A stretch of 64,000 nucleotides of DNA from an uncultured Eubacterium sp. (GCA_934320655.1 CAKRFN010000006.1:62001-126000); one strand, 5' to 3'. Shown: positions 26,168 to 34,735, counted from the first letter of the stretch. The notes: a model not told the origin generated them from the letters alone. Program-made: numbers and translations.

Positions 26168-27655
26168 CTAATCAAGCAGCTCTCTTACCATTTGTGCATC
26201 AAATGTCACACATGTTACATGTTCTACTTCAATCCGGTACAATGCATTGGCAGCGATATGTTCTGCCGCCTGCTCCAGATCACGGATACCGCTTGTATCC
26301 GCATAGCGCGCAACGACCGCCTCCAACGCTTCATCCGTCATAATACACTCGTCTTCACGCAAGCTCATCCGCCGCAATACCTTCGGCAGTGAGAACCGTG
26401 AAAAGATAATCTTCTTTTCCTCCGCTGTATAATCCGGAATGTCAATCACCGCAAACCGCGACATGAGCGGCGCGCTGATCTGTGATTTGTCATTTGCCGT
26501 CGCAATCGGATACACGCCAAACGTCGGGATCATGCATTCCATATAGTTGTCCGTAAATCCGAGGTTATCTAACAGCGTCAACAGCACATCCGCCGGATTG
26601 CCGTTTCCTTTTCCGGCTGCTGCCTTGTCCAGCTCATTGATAATAAATACCAGATTGGACTCACCCGCCATTGAAAATGCATCCATAATAATTCCCGGCT
26701 TTGCATTCGCATAGATACGCGAGCTGCCGGTCAACTGCTCCGGATCATTGATCGAGCTCATATCGAGCGTCGTCCACGGCAGCTTTAAAATACGTGCCAC
26801 CGCGTAGGCAATCTGGGATTTTCCGGTTCCCGCAGGACCTACTAACAGCAGTCCGTATGCCGGAAGCGTGTGCGTCCGGTTGATCTGGATGATCGTCTCG
26901 ATAATACGCTGCTTGACGCGCTCCATACCATATAATTCCTCATCGAGAATGCGCCGCGCCTCATTCGGGTCGATCGCCTCGAAATAATCACTTTTCCACT
27001 GTACATTCATCATGATGGATAACGCCCGCTGCGCGTGTCTGCGCTCCTCCGGCGATACCTCATGGGAACGGGCAACCGCCAGATTTCTGCGTGCCCACAG
27101 GCGGATATTATCCGGTAATGTCCTTCCCGCACAGTTCATAAAATCAGTAATACTCTGAATACTCGTGAGCTTCATGCTGTCGCCCACTTCCTCCTTATCT
27201 TCCTCGTCCTCGGTCTCCTCCTCGGGCGCATCACTCGCGAGCAGACGGTCAATCATAAACTGTAAAAATCCATCCTCCGCCGACAGCTTGGTGCCGCCGC
27301 CGAATGCGATCTCGCGGATCTTATATACTGCGTAGCCCTCCGGTCTGTTCTCGCCGGAAAGACGCACATTGATATGGTTTTCTCCCAGCCATTTTAACAA
27401 GCCGGTAAACCGTGCATCGATTCTGAGGATATCCGCACTGAATGCTCCGTCCTCCTCCTGAAATTCAAAAGAAGTGCGCTTGGCAGGGTTCGTAAACACC
27501 CCGCAGGAATGATGCTTCCATGCGCGTGCGGTGTTATCTAACAGCATGATCGGCTGCTCCGCGGTCGGCTGCGCCTGATTCGAGCAAAATGTCACGTAAG
27601 TACATTCTGCCTGCTTTTTGTCCGCCGGCGCATTTGTAAAATCAAATACTGGCAT
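26168..27655 (-). CDS. AAA-family ATPase (Lon-like module)
   Basis: A 495-residue protein starting at the ATG at 27655, which has AAAGGAG upstream; a longer frame into the divergent gene has no support. Residues 1-170 are a family-specific N-terminal domain. The AAA module in the C-terminal half has YGMERVKQRIIETI, Walker A GPAGTGKS, a Walker B-like VFIINELDKA (Asn in place of the first Asp) and sensor/arginine region LMSRFAVIDIP. The neighbourhood gives no partner. Such proteins act as remodelling or protease-like ATPases; no protease domain is present. Confidence 0.75.
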   Translation of the reverse strand: MPVFDFTNAPADKKQAECTYVTFCSNQAQPTAEQPIMLLDNTARAWKHHSCGVFTNPAKRTSFEFQEEDGAFSADILRIDARFTGLLKWLGENHINVRLSGENRPEGYAVYKIREIAFGGGTKLSAEDGFLQFMIDRLLASDAPEEETEDEEDKEEVGDSMKLTSIQSITDFMNCAGRTLPDNIRLWARRNLAVARSHEVSPEERRHAQRALSIMMNVQWKSDYFEAIDPNEARRILDEELYGMERVKQRIIETIIQINRTHTLPAYGLLLVGPAGTGKSQIAYAVARILKLPWTTLDMSSINDPEQLTGSSRIYANAKPGIIMDAFSMAGESNLVFIINELDKAAAGKGNGNPADVLLTLLDNLGFTDNYMECMIPTFGVYPIATANDKSQISAPLMSRFAVIDIPDYTAEEKKIIFSRFSLPKVLRRMSLREDECIMTDEALEAVVARYADTSGIRDLEQAAEHIAANALYRIEVEHVTCVTFDAQMVRELLD

Positions 27656-27688
27656 ATGCTCTCTCCTTTGTCCTCTTGTCCAATGTGA

Positions 27689-27730
27689 TAAGTATAGCAC
27701 AAAGACTCCCACAAGTGCACAGAAAATATG
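27689..27730 (-). promoter_or_regulatory. promoter box shared with the purF-like gene
   Basis: A 38-base segment upstream of the AAA gene matches 32 positions of the one at 30412-30452. On the minus strand it reads GTGCACTTGTGGGAG, then CTATACT as the -10. Both lie at similar distances from their genes. Confidence 0.55.
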
Positions 27731-27818
27731 ACAAAACTGAAAATTTGACATTTGCCTTTTTCTCGTTAATATGTCATACTCTAACCGTAACCATTGACAC
27801 ATATTTAAGGAGAAAAAA

Positions 27819-28835
27819 ATGAAGATGACTATTACAAAGAGAATCAGCAGTCTCATGCTTGCTTTCGCGGTCGTTCTGACTACCGTATTCGCAGGCGCAA
27901 CAGAGGCAAAAGCCGCTGACACAAAGACAATCTATGTATCAGAAGACTGGGTGGAAACTGTTGCCGGTGAAGAATCTACTTTCAGCTTTACCGTAACCCA
28001 GAATCAGGATGTCGAACTGACAGTCATGACCGCTCTTCCCAGTGACACAGTTTTAAAATTATATGACAGCGCAATGTCAGAGATCAGCGGCACGACCGTA
28101 TATGCAAGCGACTATCAGCAGACCACCATCAGCGGAACAACCGTTTACGGTTTTGTTTACGGATGGACAGGCGGATTAAAGCCCGGCGACTATTCAATCG
28201 GCCTCACATTTTCTAATGCCAACTTATACTCAGCAGCTGTCCGTCAGGAGAACATCACACCTACGATCAGCCAGAAGTCAGCGACCATCACACAGGGCTT
28301 CACTCAGAAGCTGTCTGTAACCGGCGGTTCTGTCAAGAGCTGGAGCTCAAAGAATAAAGCTATCGCTACTGTTGACAAAAAGGGCAAGGTTACTGCAAAG
28401 AAACCCGGAAGCACCATTATTACCGCTACCTTAAAGACAGGCAAGAAGTTGACATGCAAGGTAAAGGTCGTTGCCAACAAGTACACAGATACCAAGATCA
28501 CAACCGCAAACTGCCCTTACGGAAAAGTTTACATGTCAGCCTACAACGCAGAGTATGACAAGAGCGGAAACCTCGTCATCAAGGCACAGTGCGTAAACAA
28601 GAGCGGTTACAAGATCACCCGATTTGAGAACATTAAGATCACTGTAACAGATGCCAAGGGAAAGACCATCGGTGTTTACAAGCAGAGCAAGAAAAATGTC
28701 GGTCAGGCAAACAATTCTTCACAGACCTATACATTCACCATTCAGAAGTCTGCATTAAAGCAGAAAAACGCAGACCTTAGAAATGCAAGAGCAATCACCA
28801 TGGATGGCTCATACGTTTACTATTATCGTTACTAA
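27819..28835 (+). CDS. secreted protein with bacterial Ig-like (BIG2) domain
   Basis: A 338-residue exported protein. A signal peptide of about 34 residues ends near ATEAKAADT. A beta-sandwich region (35-145) is followed by a BIG2 domain (about 148-222: ITPTISQKSATITQGFTQKLSV, then WSSKNKAIATVDKKGKVTAKKPGSTIITATL). The C-terminal 115 residues form a basic domain that ends in SYVYYYRY. There is no sortase signal. It is likely surface-associated or released; ligands are unknown. A strong terminator follows. Confidence 0.85.
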   Translation: MKMTITKRISSLMLAFAVVLTTVFAGATEAKAADTKTIYVSEDWVETVAGEESTFSFTVTQNQDVELTVMTALPSDTVLKLYDSAMSEISGTTVYASDYQQTTISGTTVYGFVYGWTGGLKPGDYSIGLTFSNANLYSAAVRQENITPTISQKSATITQGFTQKLSVTGGSVKSWSSKNKAIATVDKKGKVTAKKPGSTIITATLKTGKKLTCKVKVVANKYTDTKITTANCPYGKVYMSAYNAEYDKSGNLVIKAQCVNKSGYKITRFENIKITVTDAKGKTIGVYKQSKKNVGQANNSSQTYTFTIQKSALKQKNADLRNARAITMDGSYVYYYRY

Positions 28836-28883
28836 AAGCCACTGTTCCGGCTCACGGGCAGTGAGACATCCATCGGTTACATA

Positions 28884-28930
28884 CAAAAACCGGTTATGGA
28901 AACTGTTGTGTTTCCATAACCGGTTTTCTT
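28884..28930. terminator. bidirectional terminator
   Basis: AAAACCGGTTATGGAAAC pairs perfectly with GTTTCCATAACCGGTTTT over a 5-base loop, with T-runs on both strands. It separates the Ig-like gene from the convergent purF-like gene. Confidence 0.9.
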
Positions 28931-28946
28931 ATACTTATATCTTATC

Positions 28947-30353
28947 CTATTCTTTTCCGTCCCAGCAGTAGGTACACAGCTTGCAGGGATCGACACCTGT
29001 CGACTCCAGCATGTCGTCGAGCCGGTTAAACCGGAGCGATGTGAATTTTAGTTCCTTGCAGATCTCATCCACCATCCGCTCATACTTCTCGGACTCCGGA
29101 TCTGCGTACTCCTGCAGCACTTCCTCGGTAACTTTTCCATTTTCCAGCCGCTCGATGACCCGACGCGCGATCAGATCCATCTCGGAATTCGACCGTGAGA
29201 AATTCAGGTATTTACATCCATATAATAAAGGAGGACACGCCGGCCGGATATGTACCTCTTTTGCACCGCTCTCATACAGATACTCGGTTGTCTCGCGCAG
29301 CTGCGTACCGCGCACGATCGAATCATCGATAAGCAGGATGCTCTTATCCTTGATCAGATCATCGACCGCCAGCATTTTCATTTTGGCGATCAGATTACGC
29401 TTGCTCTGCATCGTCGGCATAAACGACCGCGGCCATGTCGGTGTATATTTGATAAACGGACGCGAAAACGGGATGCCCGATTCATTCGCATAGCCGACCG
29501 CATGTGCAGTACCAGAATCCGGCACTCCGGCTACGATGTCCGGCTTAACATGATCCCGCTGTGCCATCTTCGCACCGCAGTTGTAACGCATCTGCTCGAC
29601 GCTGATGCCCTCGTAGGAGCTGGCAGGATAGCCGTAATACACCCAGAGGAAGGTACAGATCTTCATATCCTTTTTCGGATCTGACAATGTAATACAGTTT
29701 TTCTCAGTGATCACGACAATCTCGCCCGGTCCGAGCTCCTTGTAGTCATGATAGCCAAGATTTTTATATGCATAATTCTCAAAGGAAGCACAAAAGCCCT
29801 CTTCTTTTCTGCCGATAACGAGCGGTGTGCGTCCCATTCTGTCACGCGCCGCATAGATACCCGCCTGATTCAGCAGCAGAATGGACATAGAGCCCTCGAT
29901 AATATCCTGTACAAAGCGGATACCTTCGATCAGATTTGCCTTTGTATTGATCAGCGCTGCCACCAGCTCCGTCGCATTGACCTCGCCGGTACTCATTTCC
30001 TGAAAATGCGCGTGCCCCTGATCGAACAGCATCTGGATCAGCTCGTCCTGATTGTTGATCTTTCCGACCGTCGTGATCGCGTAAGTACCGTGATGGGAAC
30101 GGATGATCAGCGGCTGGGGCTCGTAGTCCGAGATACAGCCGATACCGTATTTGCCTTCCATCTCCTGTACGTCTTTATCGAATTTGGTTCGAAATGGCGC
30201 GTTCTCGATATTATGGATCGCCCGGTTGAAACCGCGGGAGCCCCATACGGTCATTCCGCCGCGTCTGGTTCCCAGATGTGAATGATAGTCAATTCCAAAA
30301 AACAGATCAAATACGCAGTCCTCATGTGACGCTACTCCAAAAAATCCACCCAT
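28947..30353 (-). CDS. amidophosphoribosyltransferase paralogue without the N-terminal Cys
   Basis: A 468-residue PurF-family protein. The PRPP motif ILLIDDSIVRGTQ, MGRTPLVIGR and C-terminal CKLCTYCW (possible Fe-S ligands) are present. The N-terminus is MGGFFGVASHEDC, whereas glutamine-using PurF enzymes have Cys directly after the initiator Met as the nucleophile. The first Cys here is residue 13. Glutaminase activity by the usual mechanism is therefore doubtful; it may use ammonia, have lost amidotransfer, or serve another role. No pur genes lie beside it. Confidence 0.85.
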   Translation of the reverse strand: MGGFFGVASHEDCVFDLFFGIDYHSHLGTRRGGMTVWGSRGFNRAIHNIENAPFRTKFDKDVQEMEGKYGIGCISDYEPQPLIIRSHHGTYAITTVGKINNQDELIQMLFDQGHAHFQEMSTGEVNATELVAALINTKANLIEGIRFVQDIIEGSMSILLLNQAGIYAARDRMGRTPLVIGRKEEGFCASFENYAYKNLGYHDYKELGPGEIVVITEKNCITLSDPKKDMKICTFLWVYYGYPASSYEGISVEQMRYNCGAKMAQRDHVKPDIVAGVPDSGTAHAVGYANESGIPFSRPFIKYTPTWPRSFMPTMQSKRNLIAKMKMLAVDDLIKDKSILLIDDSIVRGTQLRETTEYLYESGAKEVHIRPACPPLLYGCKYLNFSRSNSEMDLIARRVIERLENGKVTEEVLQEYADPESEKYERMVDEICKELKFTSLRFNRLDDMLESTGVDPCKLCTYCWDGKE

Positions 30354-30411
30354 TGTGCTTTTTCCTCTCTTATTCTGTCAATCGTTTTTGAGCTGTCAAA
30401 ACTCAACGTGG

Positions 30412-30452
30412 TTAGTATATCACAAGGACTGCAGCAAGTGCACAGAAAATGT
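30412..30452 (-). promoter_or_regulatory. promoter box shared with the AAA ATPase gene
   Basis: On the minus strand GTGCACTTGCTGCAG is followed by ATATACT as a -10 candidate, about 60 bases before the purF-like start. It is a near copy of the 27689-27730 segment. Confidence 0.55.
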
Positions 30453-30490
30453 AAAAAAAGCGCATTTTTCTATATTTTCCACTATGTATG

Positions 30491-31276
30491 TCATCCCAGC
30501 GTCAGGCGCATGGACATATTGACCAGAAAATCGACGTTGCTCGGGCGACCCATCGCACGGTCGAACGGATATGGGTAGTAACTGTGTAACTCACTGTCGG
30601 GGATGCCCGTAAAAGCCGCCTTTATCGCACTCCGGATCGCCCGCTCCACACTTTGTCCGGTCACATGGTAACGTCCGGCAATCAGCGGATAGATCTCCCT
30701 TGTGATCTGTACCTGCCGATCCGGCTCCCAATGGATGAGCAGTTCGATCGCTTCCGCGATATAAGCAAATCCGACATATTTCTGCCGAAAGCCCATGCGC
30801 ATCAATTCCCGCTCAATATAGTGTCTGGTGACTACGCCTGACGGTTCTCCGGTCAGCTTTCCATAGCCATGAGCCTCCCAATCAAGCACACGTTTATACG
30901 GATAAAGTCTGACTGCAATATCCAGCAGATGCCGGATTGAATCATCGCCTGCCTCTTTGCGGCAGATATAATCCACGCCGTGTTCACGCATATATTCCGC
31001 CATCGTCGGCGAGCCGGAGTCCGCCACTCCGATAATCAGCGGGCGTGGCAGCTCCTGTTGTGACAACTGCTCCAACAGCGACCTCCCATCTCCCTCTGCC
31101 AGTTCCATCTCCAAAAACAGAATATCCACCGGATGCATCTGCATATATTCCAGCGCACAGCGCTCACTGTCTGTACCAAAGGCTGGAAACATTTCCGGCA
31201 GCCGGTTCACAGCCTCCGTCAGCGTGCGGCAAAATGTTTCGTCTCCTGCAACAATGATTACCTCTACCCGCTTCAT
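30491..31276 (-). CDS. Spo0A-like response regulator with Glu at the phospho-acceptor position
   Basis: A 261-residue protein. The N-terminal half is a receiver domain (residues 4-120) and the C-terminal half a Spo0A-type DNA-binding domain (about 145-255). The recognition region TGQSVERAIRSAIKAAFTG closely follows Spo0A. The receiver has E56 in DILFLEMELAEGDG where Spo0A has the phosphorylated Asp, and Gly replaces one residue of the acidic pair (VAGDE). It may be phosphorylation-independent or locked active. It is probably a paralogue rather than the main Spo0A, since no spoIVB adjoins it. Confidence 0.82.
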   Translation of the reverse strand: MKRVEVIIVAGDETFCRTLTEAVNRLPEMFPAFGTDSERCALEYMQMHPVDILFLEMELAEGDGRSLLEQLSQQELPRPLIIGVADSGSPTMAEYMREHGVDYICRKEAGDDSIRHLLDIAVRLYPYKRVLDWEAHGYGKLTGEPSGVVTRHYIERELMRMGFRQKYVGFAYIAEAIELLIHWEPDRQVQITREIYPLIAGRYHVTGQSVERAIRSAIKAAFTGIPDSELHSYYPYPFDRAMGRPSNVDFLVNMSMRLTLG

Positions 31277-31559
31277 CCATCATTCCTCATTGATCTGCTT
31301 CTCTCAACAGTTACTTATATTTCGTATTATAATCTGTCAAAATAGCATTTATCAAGCAGACAGCGCGGTATCCGGACGGCTCTGCATGATCGTAAAATCA
31401 GCATATATCGGCTTTTTTGGCGGTTGTCAATTATTACCATCTTTTATGTCGGTTTAACCGTACACCAAATTGATACTATTTTTATTATCATTTGTATGCT
31501 GTGCTTTTACAACGTACATTCACCTGTACGCGCAACGCATTCTTTTTGGAGGTACAACA

Positions 31560-31883
31560 ATGATCGATACACTAGGTGCCAGAATTACCCGCCTACGTGA
31601 ACAGATGGGTCTGTCCCAGGCAGCGCTTGCCAAACGTATGCATGTGAGCCGTTCCACCGTTCAGGCATGGGAAAGCGGACACACCCGTCCCAGTACAGAC
31701 AAGCTGATTTCGCTCGCCAAGCTGCTCCATACATCCACAGACTACCTGCTGGATTGTGAAGATGAGCATACGATCTGTCTGGATACATACAGTAACCATG
31801 AACAGGAGCTGATTTTGCGTCTTTTACAGTATTTTGACGAAAATCCAGACCCGAACCACAAACCGGTTGATCCTGCAAAATAA
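31560..31883 (+). CDS. XRE-family regulator
   Basis: A 107-residue protein. The ATG at 31560 has TTGGAGG 8 bases upstream. Residues 4-62 are a Cro/C1 helix-turn-helix (LGARITRLREQMGLSQAALAKRMHVSRSTVQAWESGHTRPSTDKLISLAKLLHTSTDYLL). A short tail follows. It sits between the Spo0A paralogue and the interrupted cotJC; whether it controls either is unknown. Confidence 0.85.
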   Translation: MIDTLGARITRLREQMGLSQAALAKRMHVSRSTVQAWESGHTRPSTDKLISLAKLLHTSTDYLLDCEDEHTICLDTYSNHEQELILRLLQYFDENPDPNHKPVDPAK

Positions 31884-31926
31884 CCGGCAGACCGGTCATT
31901 TAAAAATCATATTTCTATGTACCCGC

Positions 31927-31966
31927 CTCCCGGCAGCACATACTTCTATGTACTCCGGGAGTTTTT
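31927..31966. terminator. terminator between the XRE gene and cotJC
   Basis: CTCCCGG pairs with CCGGGAG and is followed by TTTTTG on the plus strand. It separates two convergent genes. Confidence 0.7.
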
Positions 31967-31968
31967 GT

Positions 31969-32499
31969 CTATGATTTATTTCCCATCATCTGCTTATCAA
32001 ATTCCGGATTGAAGAAATAGTAGTTCTTGCAGTTGAGACTATCCTTTGTCATCTCCAGAGCTTCACCGAAACGCTGGAAATGCACGATTTCTCTCGCCCG
32101 CAGGAACTTTAACGGCTCTCTGACATCGGGATCATCAATGATACGCAGCAGGTTGTCATAGACCGTGCGCGCCTTCTGCTCTGCTGCCAGATCCTCATAC
32201 AGATCCGTGAGCGCATCACCCTTCGACTGATATTCGATCGCATTCTGCGGCAGTCCGCCCGCCGCCTGCGGCCACAAGCCGGTCGTGTGGTCAATATAGT
32301 ACGCATCAAAGCCGGATGCCTTGACCTGCTCCGGTGTCAGGTTTTTCGTGAGCTGATAGACCATCGCACAGATCATTTCCATGTGGTTTAATTCCTCTGT
32401 GCCAATATCGGTCAATAGTCCACCGACCCGTTTGACAGGCATCGTATAACGCTGTGCCAGATAACGCATGGAGGCGGAAAGCTCGCCGTCCGGTCCGCC
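31969..32499 (-). pseudogene. cotJC: cotJC, 3' part (interrupted by the 4.1-kb element)
   Basis: Encodes residues from GGPDGELSASMRYL to the end of a CotJC/manganese-catalase protein. Metal ligand motifs GELSASM, TEELNHMEM and AREIVHFQRFG are intact. It lacks the first 30 or so residues, which lie at 36591-36704 beyond the element. Read alone, the frame could only begin at a TTG in element sequence without a ribosome site. Joining the two parts at CGGTCCGCC gives an unbroken protein of about 205 residues. It is therefore either a disrupted gene or one that is restored by excision. Confidence 0.92.
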
Positions 32500-32518
32500 G
32501 TATTGCAATAACCTATAA
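32491..32518. repeat. left junction (att) of the cotJC element
   Basis: The 9-base core CGGTCCGCC (32491-32499) is repeated at the right junction. It is followed inside the element by GTATTGCAATAACCTATAA (32500-32518), matched in inverted orientation at the right end with one mismatch in 19. This is the layout of an attachment site used by a large serine recombinase. Confidence 0.88.
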
Positions 32519-32568
32519 TTAAATTTTTTATTTTGTATATGTGTTTTGGGGGCAAGAACTAATTATCT

Positions 32569-32772
32569 TTATTCTTTCATATCCCCACAATCTGTATAGG
32601 TGGCTAGATATTTTTCCTCGACCCGCTGCAATCCAGCTCCAAGCGCCAAATTATCCCAGAACTCTATCTTTTTTTCATATGGAATATCTGAAATGTCTAT
32701 CTGTTTCCATTCACCGGTTTTTGCATCTCGCACAAAAGTACGATATATAGCCTTTTTCGGATATCTGGACAC
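32569..32772 (-). CDS. 67-residue element protein, candidate excision factor
   Basis: Starts at GTG 32772 with GAGGAGG 8 bases upstream. The sequence is MSRYPKKAIYRTFVRDAKTG then a charged, partly helical region and an acidic end. I do not recognise a family. It ends 70 bases from the left core and is divergent from the toxin-like gene. Recombination directionality factors of serine recombinases (for example the small SprB of SPbeta) are short proteins, so this is a candidate by size and place only. Confidence 0.5.
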   Translation of the reverse strand: MSRYPKKAIYRTFVRDAKTGEWKQIDISDIPYEKKIEFWDNLALGAGLQRVEEKYLATYTDCGDMKE

Positions 32773-33140
32773 AATTTATGCCTCCTCTCTTACATATGCT
32801 ATGACTTTTTCCTGTCCACAGTTCCTTCACCGAATCTGTAGTAAAAGATAAAAATACCTCGAGGCTTTTTGCGTTACATACTTTTTTCTTGACGGATTAT
32901 ATATCAGGTGCTACGATTTTCGTATTAAGAAATATAATGTTCGTAAATAACCCTATCCACGAATTCGAAAATATCCCGGTCTTACGCGGAGAAATTTAGA
33001 AACACAAGAGGTAACAAAAGAGACCCTCAGCCGTGTTAATATATGACTATTTTATTATTTATCCTGCCGTCTATCACAAACTTTATTTTGAAACTTGTAA
33101 ATATCACGTATATGTTATATAATCATCTAAAGAGGATATC
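32773..33140. other. AT-rich intergenic region in the element
   Basis: About 370 bases between divergent genes. It holds promoter candidates for both sides, including one at 33095-33123. No further gene with a ribosome site was found. Confidence 0.5.
33095..33123 (+). promoter_or_regulatory. promoter of the toxin/antitoxin-like operon
   Basis: TTGTAA and TATAAT are separated by 17 bases, 18 bases before the ATG at 33141. The message would have a short leader with AGAGGA as ribosome site. Confidence 0.65.
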
Positions 33141-33572
33141 ATGAATACAAAAGACGCTTTACAATTACTACGTAAATACTTGGAAGATTATAAGGATTTC
33201 ATAATTCACCCACTTTTTTTAGACGAACTTGGAAGATGCTTAAAAAAAGATTTAAAGGGTTGTGAAGCCGATTTCCTTAATAAGATGTCTATACAACTAT
33301 CTCATATTAAAGAATCAAAAACATTTGTTAATAATATAAATGGGAATGAAATTCTCAATGGCATGGGGAATGATTCTCACGGGATTCCTTTGAATATTTA
33401 CTCTATTCACATGTCATCAAAATCTTATAACATGCGTTTTCTCGTAAAATTTGACGAGAATATGACTCCATATTTACTATGTGCATTTTATGAGCGTTCT
33501 GGGAAACGAAAAACTGATTATACTACATATAAAGGAACCGTTATCTCACGATTTGAAGAATTACATAACTAA
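33141..33572 (+). CDS. possible RelE/HigB-type toxin
   Basis: A 143-residue AT-rich gene. The C-terminal half (IYSIHMSSKSYNMRFLVKFDENMTPYLLCAFYERSGKRKTDYTTYKGTVISRFEEL) has the strand order of RelE/HigB-fold toxins and phage Gp49-like proteins. The N-terminal 60 residues are helical and not typical. The next gene, 12 bases downstream, is an XRE-domain protein, as in HigBA order. The toxin role is inferred from weak similarity plus gene order. Confidence 0.5.
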   Translation: MNTKDALQLLRKYLEDYKDFIIHPLFLDELGRCLKKDLKGCEADFLNKMSIQLSHIKESKTFVNNINGNEILNGMGNDSHGIPLNIYSIHMSSKSYNMRFLVKFDENMTPYLLCAFYERSGKRKTDYTTYKGTVISRFEELHN

Positions 33573-33584
33573 GGAGGTTATCAT

Positions 33585-34076
33585 ATGAATTCAAAAGTGG
33601 AACCTGCCAAACTAGAAGACTTACTTGCCCTATTTGAAGACGTTGTCCAACCAGAAGATGTTCTGTATGCCAAAATATCCTCTCAGGTATCCAGCTCTAT
33701 CACTAAAGAACGTCTTCGTTTAAAAATGAACCAGAAAGAATTTGCCAGTCATATTCATTGTCAGCAAAGCCAAGTTTCTCGATGGGAAAGTGGCAAATAT
33801 AACTTTTCACTTCGAAAACTGTCGGAAATATGTGCTGCTCTCGATATGAATTTGAGTATATCTCTCGCCCCTAGAAAAGTACAACGCGAAGAACGATTTT
33901 CCACCGACACAATGATGTATTCCGCTTGGACGCAAGAACCTATTATCCAGAAAGAAATACCACCTCAAATACATTGGTCATTATGCACGAAAAAAAAACG
34001 TTCAGACGTATTTTTCACATTACAACGTCAACCCAATTTATCAAATTTAATTTGTAAGGAGACCATACCATGTTAA
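33585..34076 (+). CDS. XRE-domain protein, possible antitoxin
   Basis: A 163-residue protein with a helix-turn-helix at about residues 42-97 (TKERLRLKMNQKEFASHIHCQQSQVSRWESGKYNFSLRKLSEICAALDMNLSISL). The N-terminal 40 residues are acidic and helical; the tail is polar and basic. AAGGAGG precedes the ATG. It likely represses its own operon and may neutralise the preceding protein. Its stop overlaps the start of the next small gene. Confidence 0.65.
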   Translation: MNSKVEPAKLEDLLALFEDVVQPEDVLYAKISSQVSSSITKERLRLKMNQKEFASHIHCQQSQVSRWESGKYNFSLRKLSEICAALDMNLSISLAPRKVQREERFSTDTMMYSAWTQEPIIQKEIPPQIHWSLCTKKKRSDVFFTLQRQPNLSNLICKETIPC

Positions 34077-34312
34077 ATTATGTTAATTCGTACAGCTTAT
34101 CTACACCCGCAGATCAATCAAAAGTAATCCTTAATCTTATGCAAAATTATCCTGCACCTTCTCCCGAAGAAGAAGATGCTATACAACACGAGTTAATCAG
34201 TTCCATTCTTCTTGATGCAGACACTGCTTTGTCTTTGGCTTCTGATATTATGGATAGCTTAGACCCTGAACTGAATCTTGTGGATGAGTCGGATGATTCT
34301 AGCGAAACATAA
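34070..34312 (+). CDS. small acidic protein of the element operon
   Basis: An 80-residue protein starting at the ATG at 34070, inside the last codons of the XRE gene, with AAGGAG 8 bases upstream. It is strongly acidic and mostly helical (EEEDAIQHELISSILLDADTALSLASDIMDSLDPELNLVDESDDSSET). No family is recognised. Overlap makes it the third gene of the toxin-like operon; it could be a helper or a second antitoxin. Confidence 0.55.
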   Translation: MLNYVNSYSLSTPADQSKVILNLMQNYPAPSPEEEDAIQHELISSILLDADTALSLASDIMDSLDPELNLVDESDDSSET

Positions 34313-34616
34313 TTTTGACCCTTATGCCATTTTGTAAAATTACAAGTCTGCTAATTTTTCTAAAACAGTTCCTATAAAGCATTAAATAATGGCTCTATGT
34401 CAAGTGTTTGGGTGTGATTCTTTGAATCACGCCCCATTTCTGGATTTGGATCTATTTTTATATTTGATGTATTTTTCGATATATCTCCATGTGTATGTGT
34501 TTGACAGACGTTTGCTTTTGGTTTTTTTCCTTTATCATAGCCCCCAAACGCTAGAGTATCAAACTCAACTATAATTTATTATGTATTACAATATACTTGT
34601 AAGGGAGGTACCGAAG
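34313..34616. other. AT-rich gap with one hairpin
   Basis: About 300 bases without a supported gene. A hairpin GGGTGTGATTC / GAATCACGCCC with a TTT loop lies at 34410-34434; no T-run follows on the plus strand. A 61-codon frame from 34389 lacks a ribosome site and gene-like composition. Confidence 0.45.
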
Positions 34617-34702
34617 ATGAAAAGTTATTCATCCCGAGAAAAGACTTCCCAATCGGAACCCTAAAAAGTATCTCAAAACAATCCGGGGTTATATTTCCAT
34701 AG
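34617..34702 (+). pseudogene. hicA: hicA remnant with internal deletion
   Basis: GGGAGG lies before an ATG at 34617 that encodes MKSYSSREK, the usual HicA start. A second frame from 34640 reads KDFPIGTLKSISKQSG and then a stop at 34700-34702, which is the usual HicA C-terminus. About 40 codons between them, including the catalytic His region, are missing and the frame is shifted. It cannot make a functional RNA-cleaving toxin. The intact hicB lies 33 bases downstream. Confidence 0.8.
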
Positions 34703-34735
34703 CCTCGGATATATAAAAATATAGGAGGCACTAAA

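Noticed and set aside
27656..27922. N-terminal extension of the AAA ATPase with a membrane segment
   Set aside because: It lies antisense to the signal peptide of the divergent Ig-like gene, and the ATG at 27655 has a strong ribosome site.
34389..34574. 61-codon hydrophobic frame in the element
   Set aside because: No ribosome site, and it reads through an AT-rich region with a hairpin.
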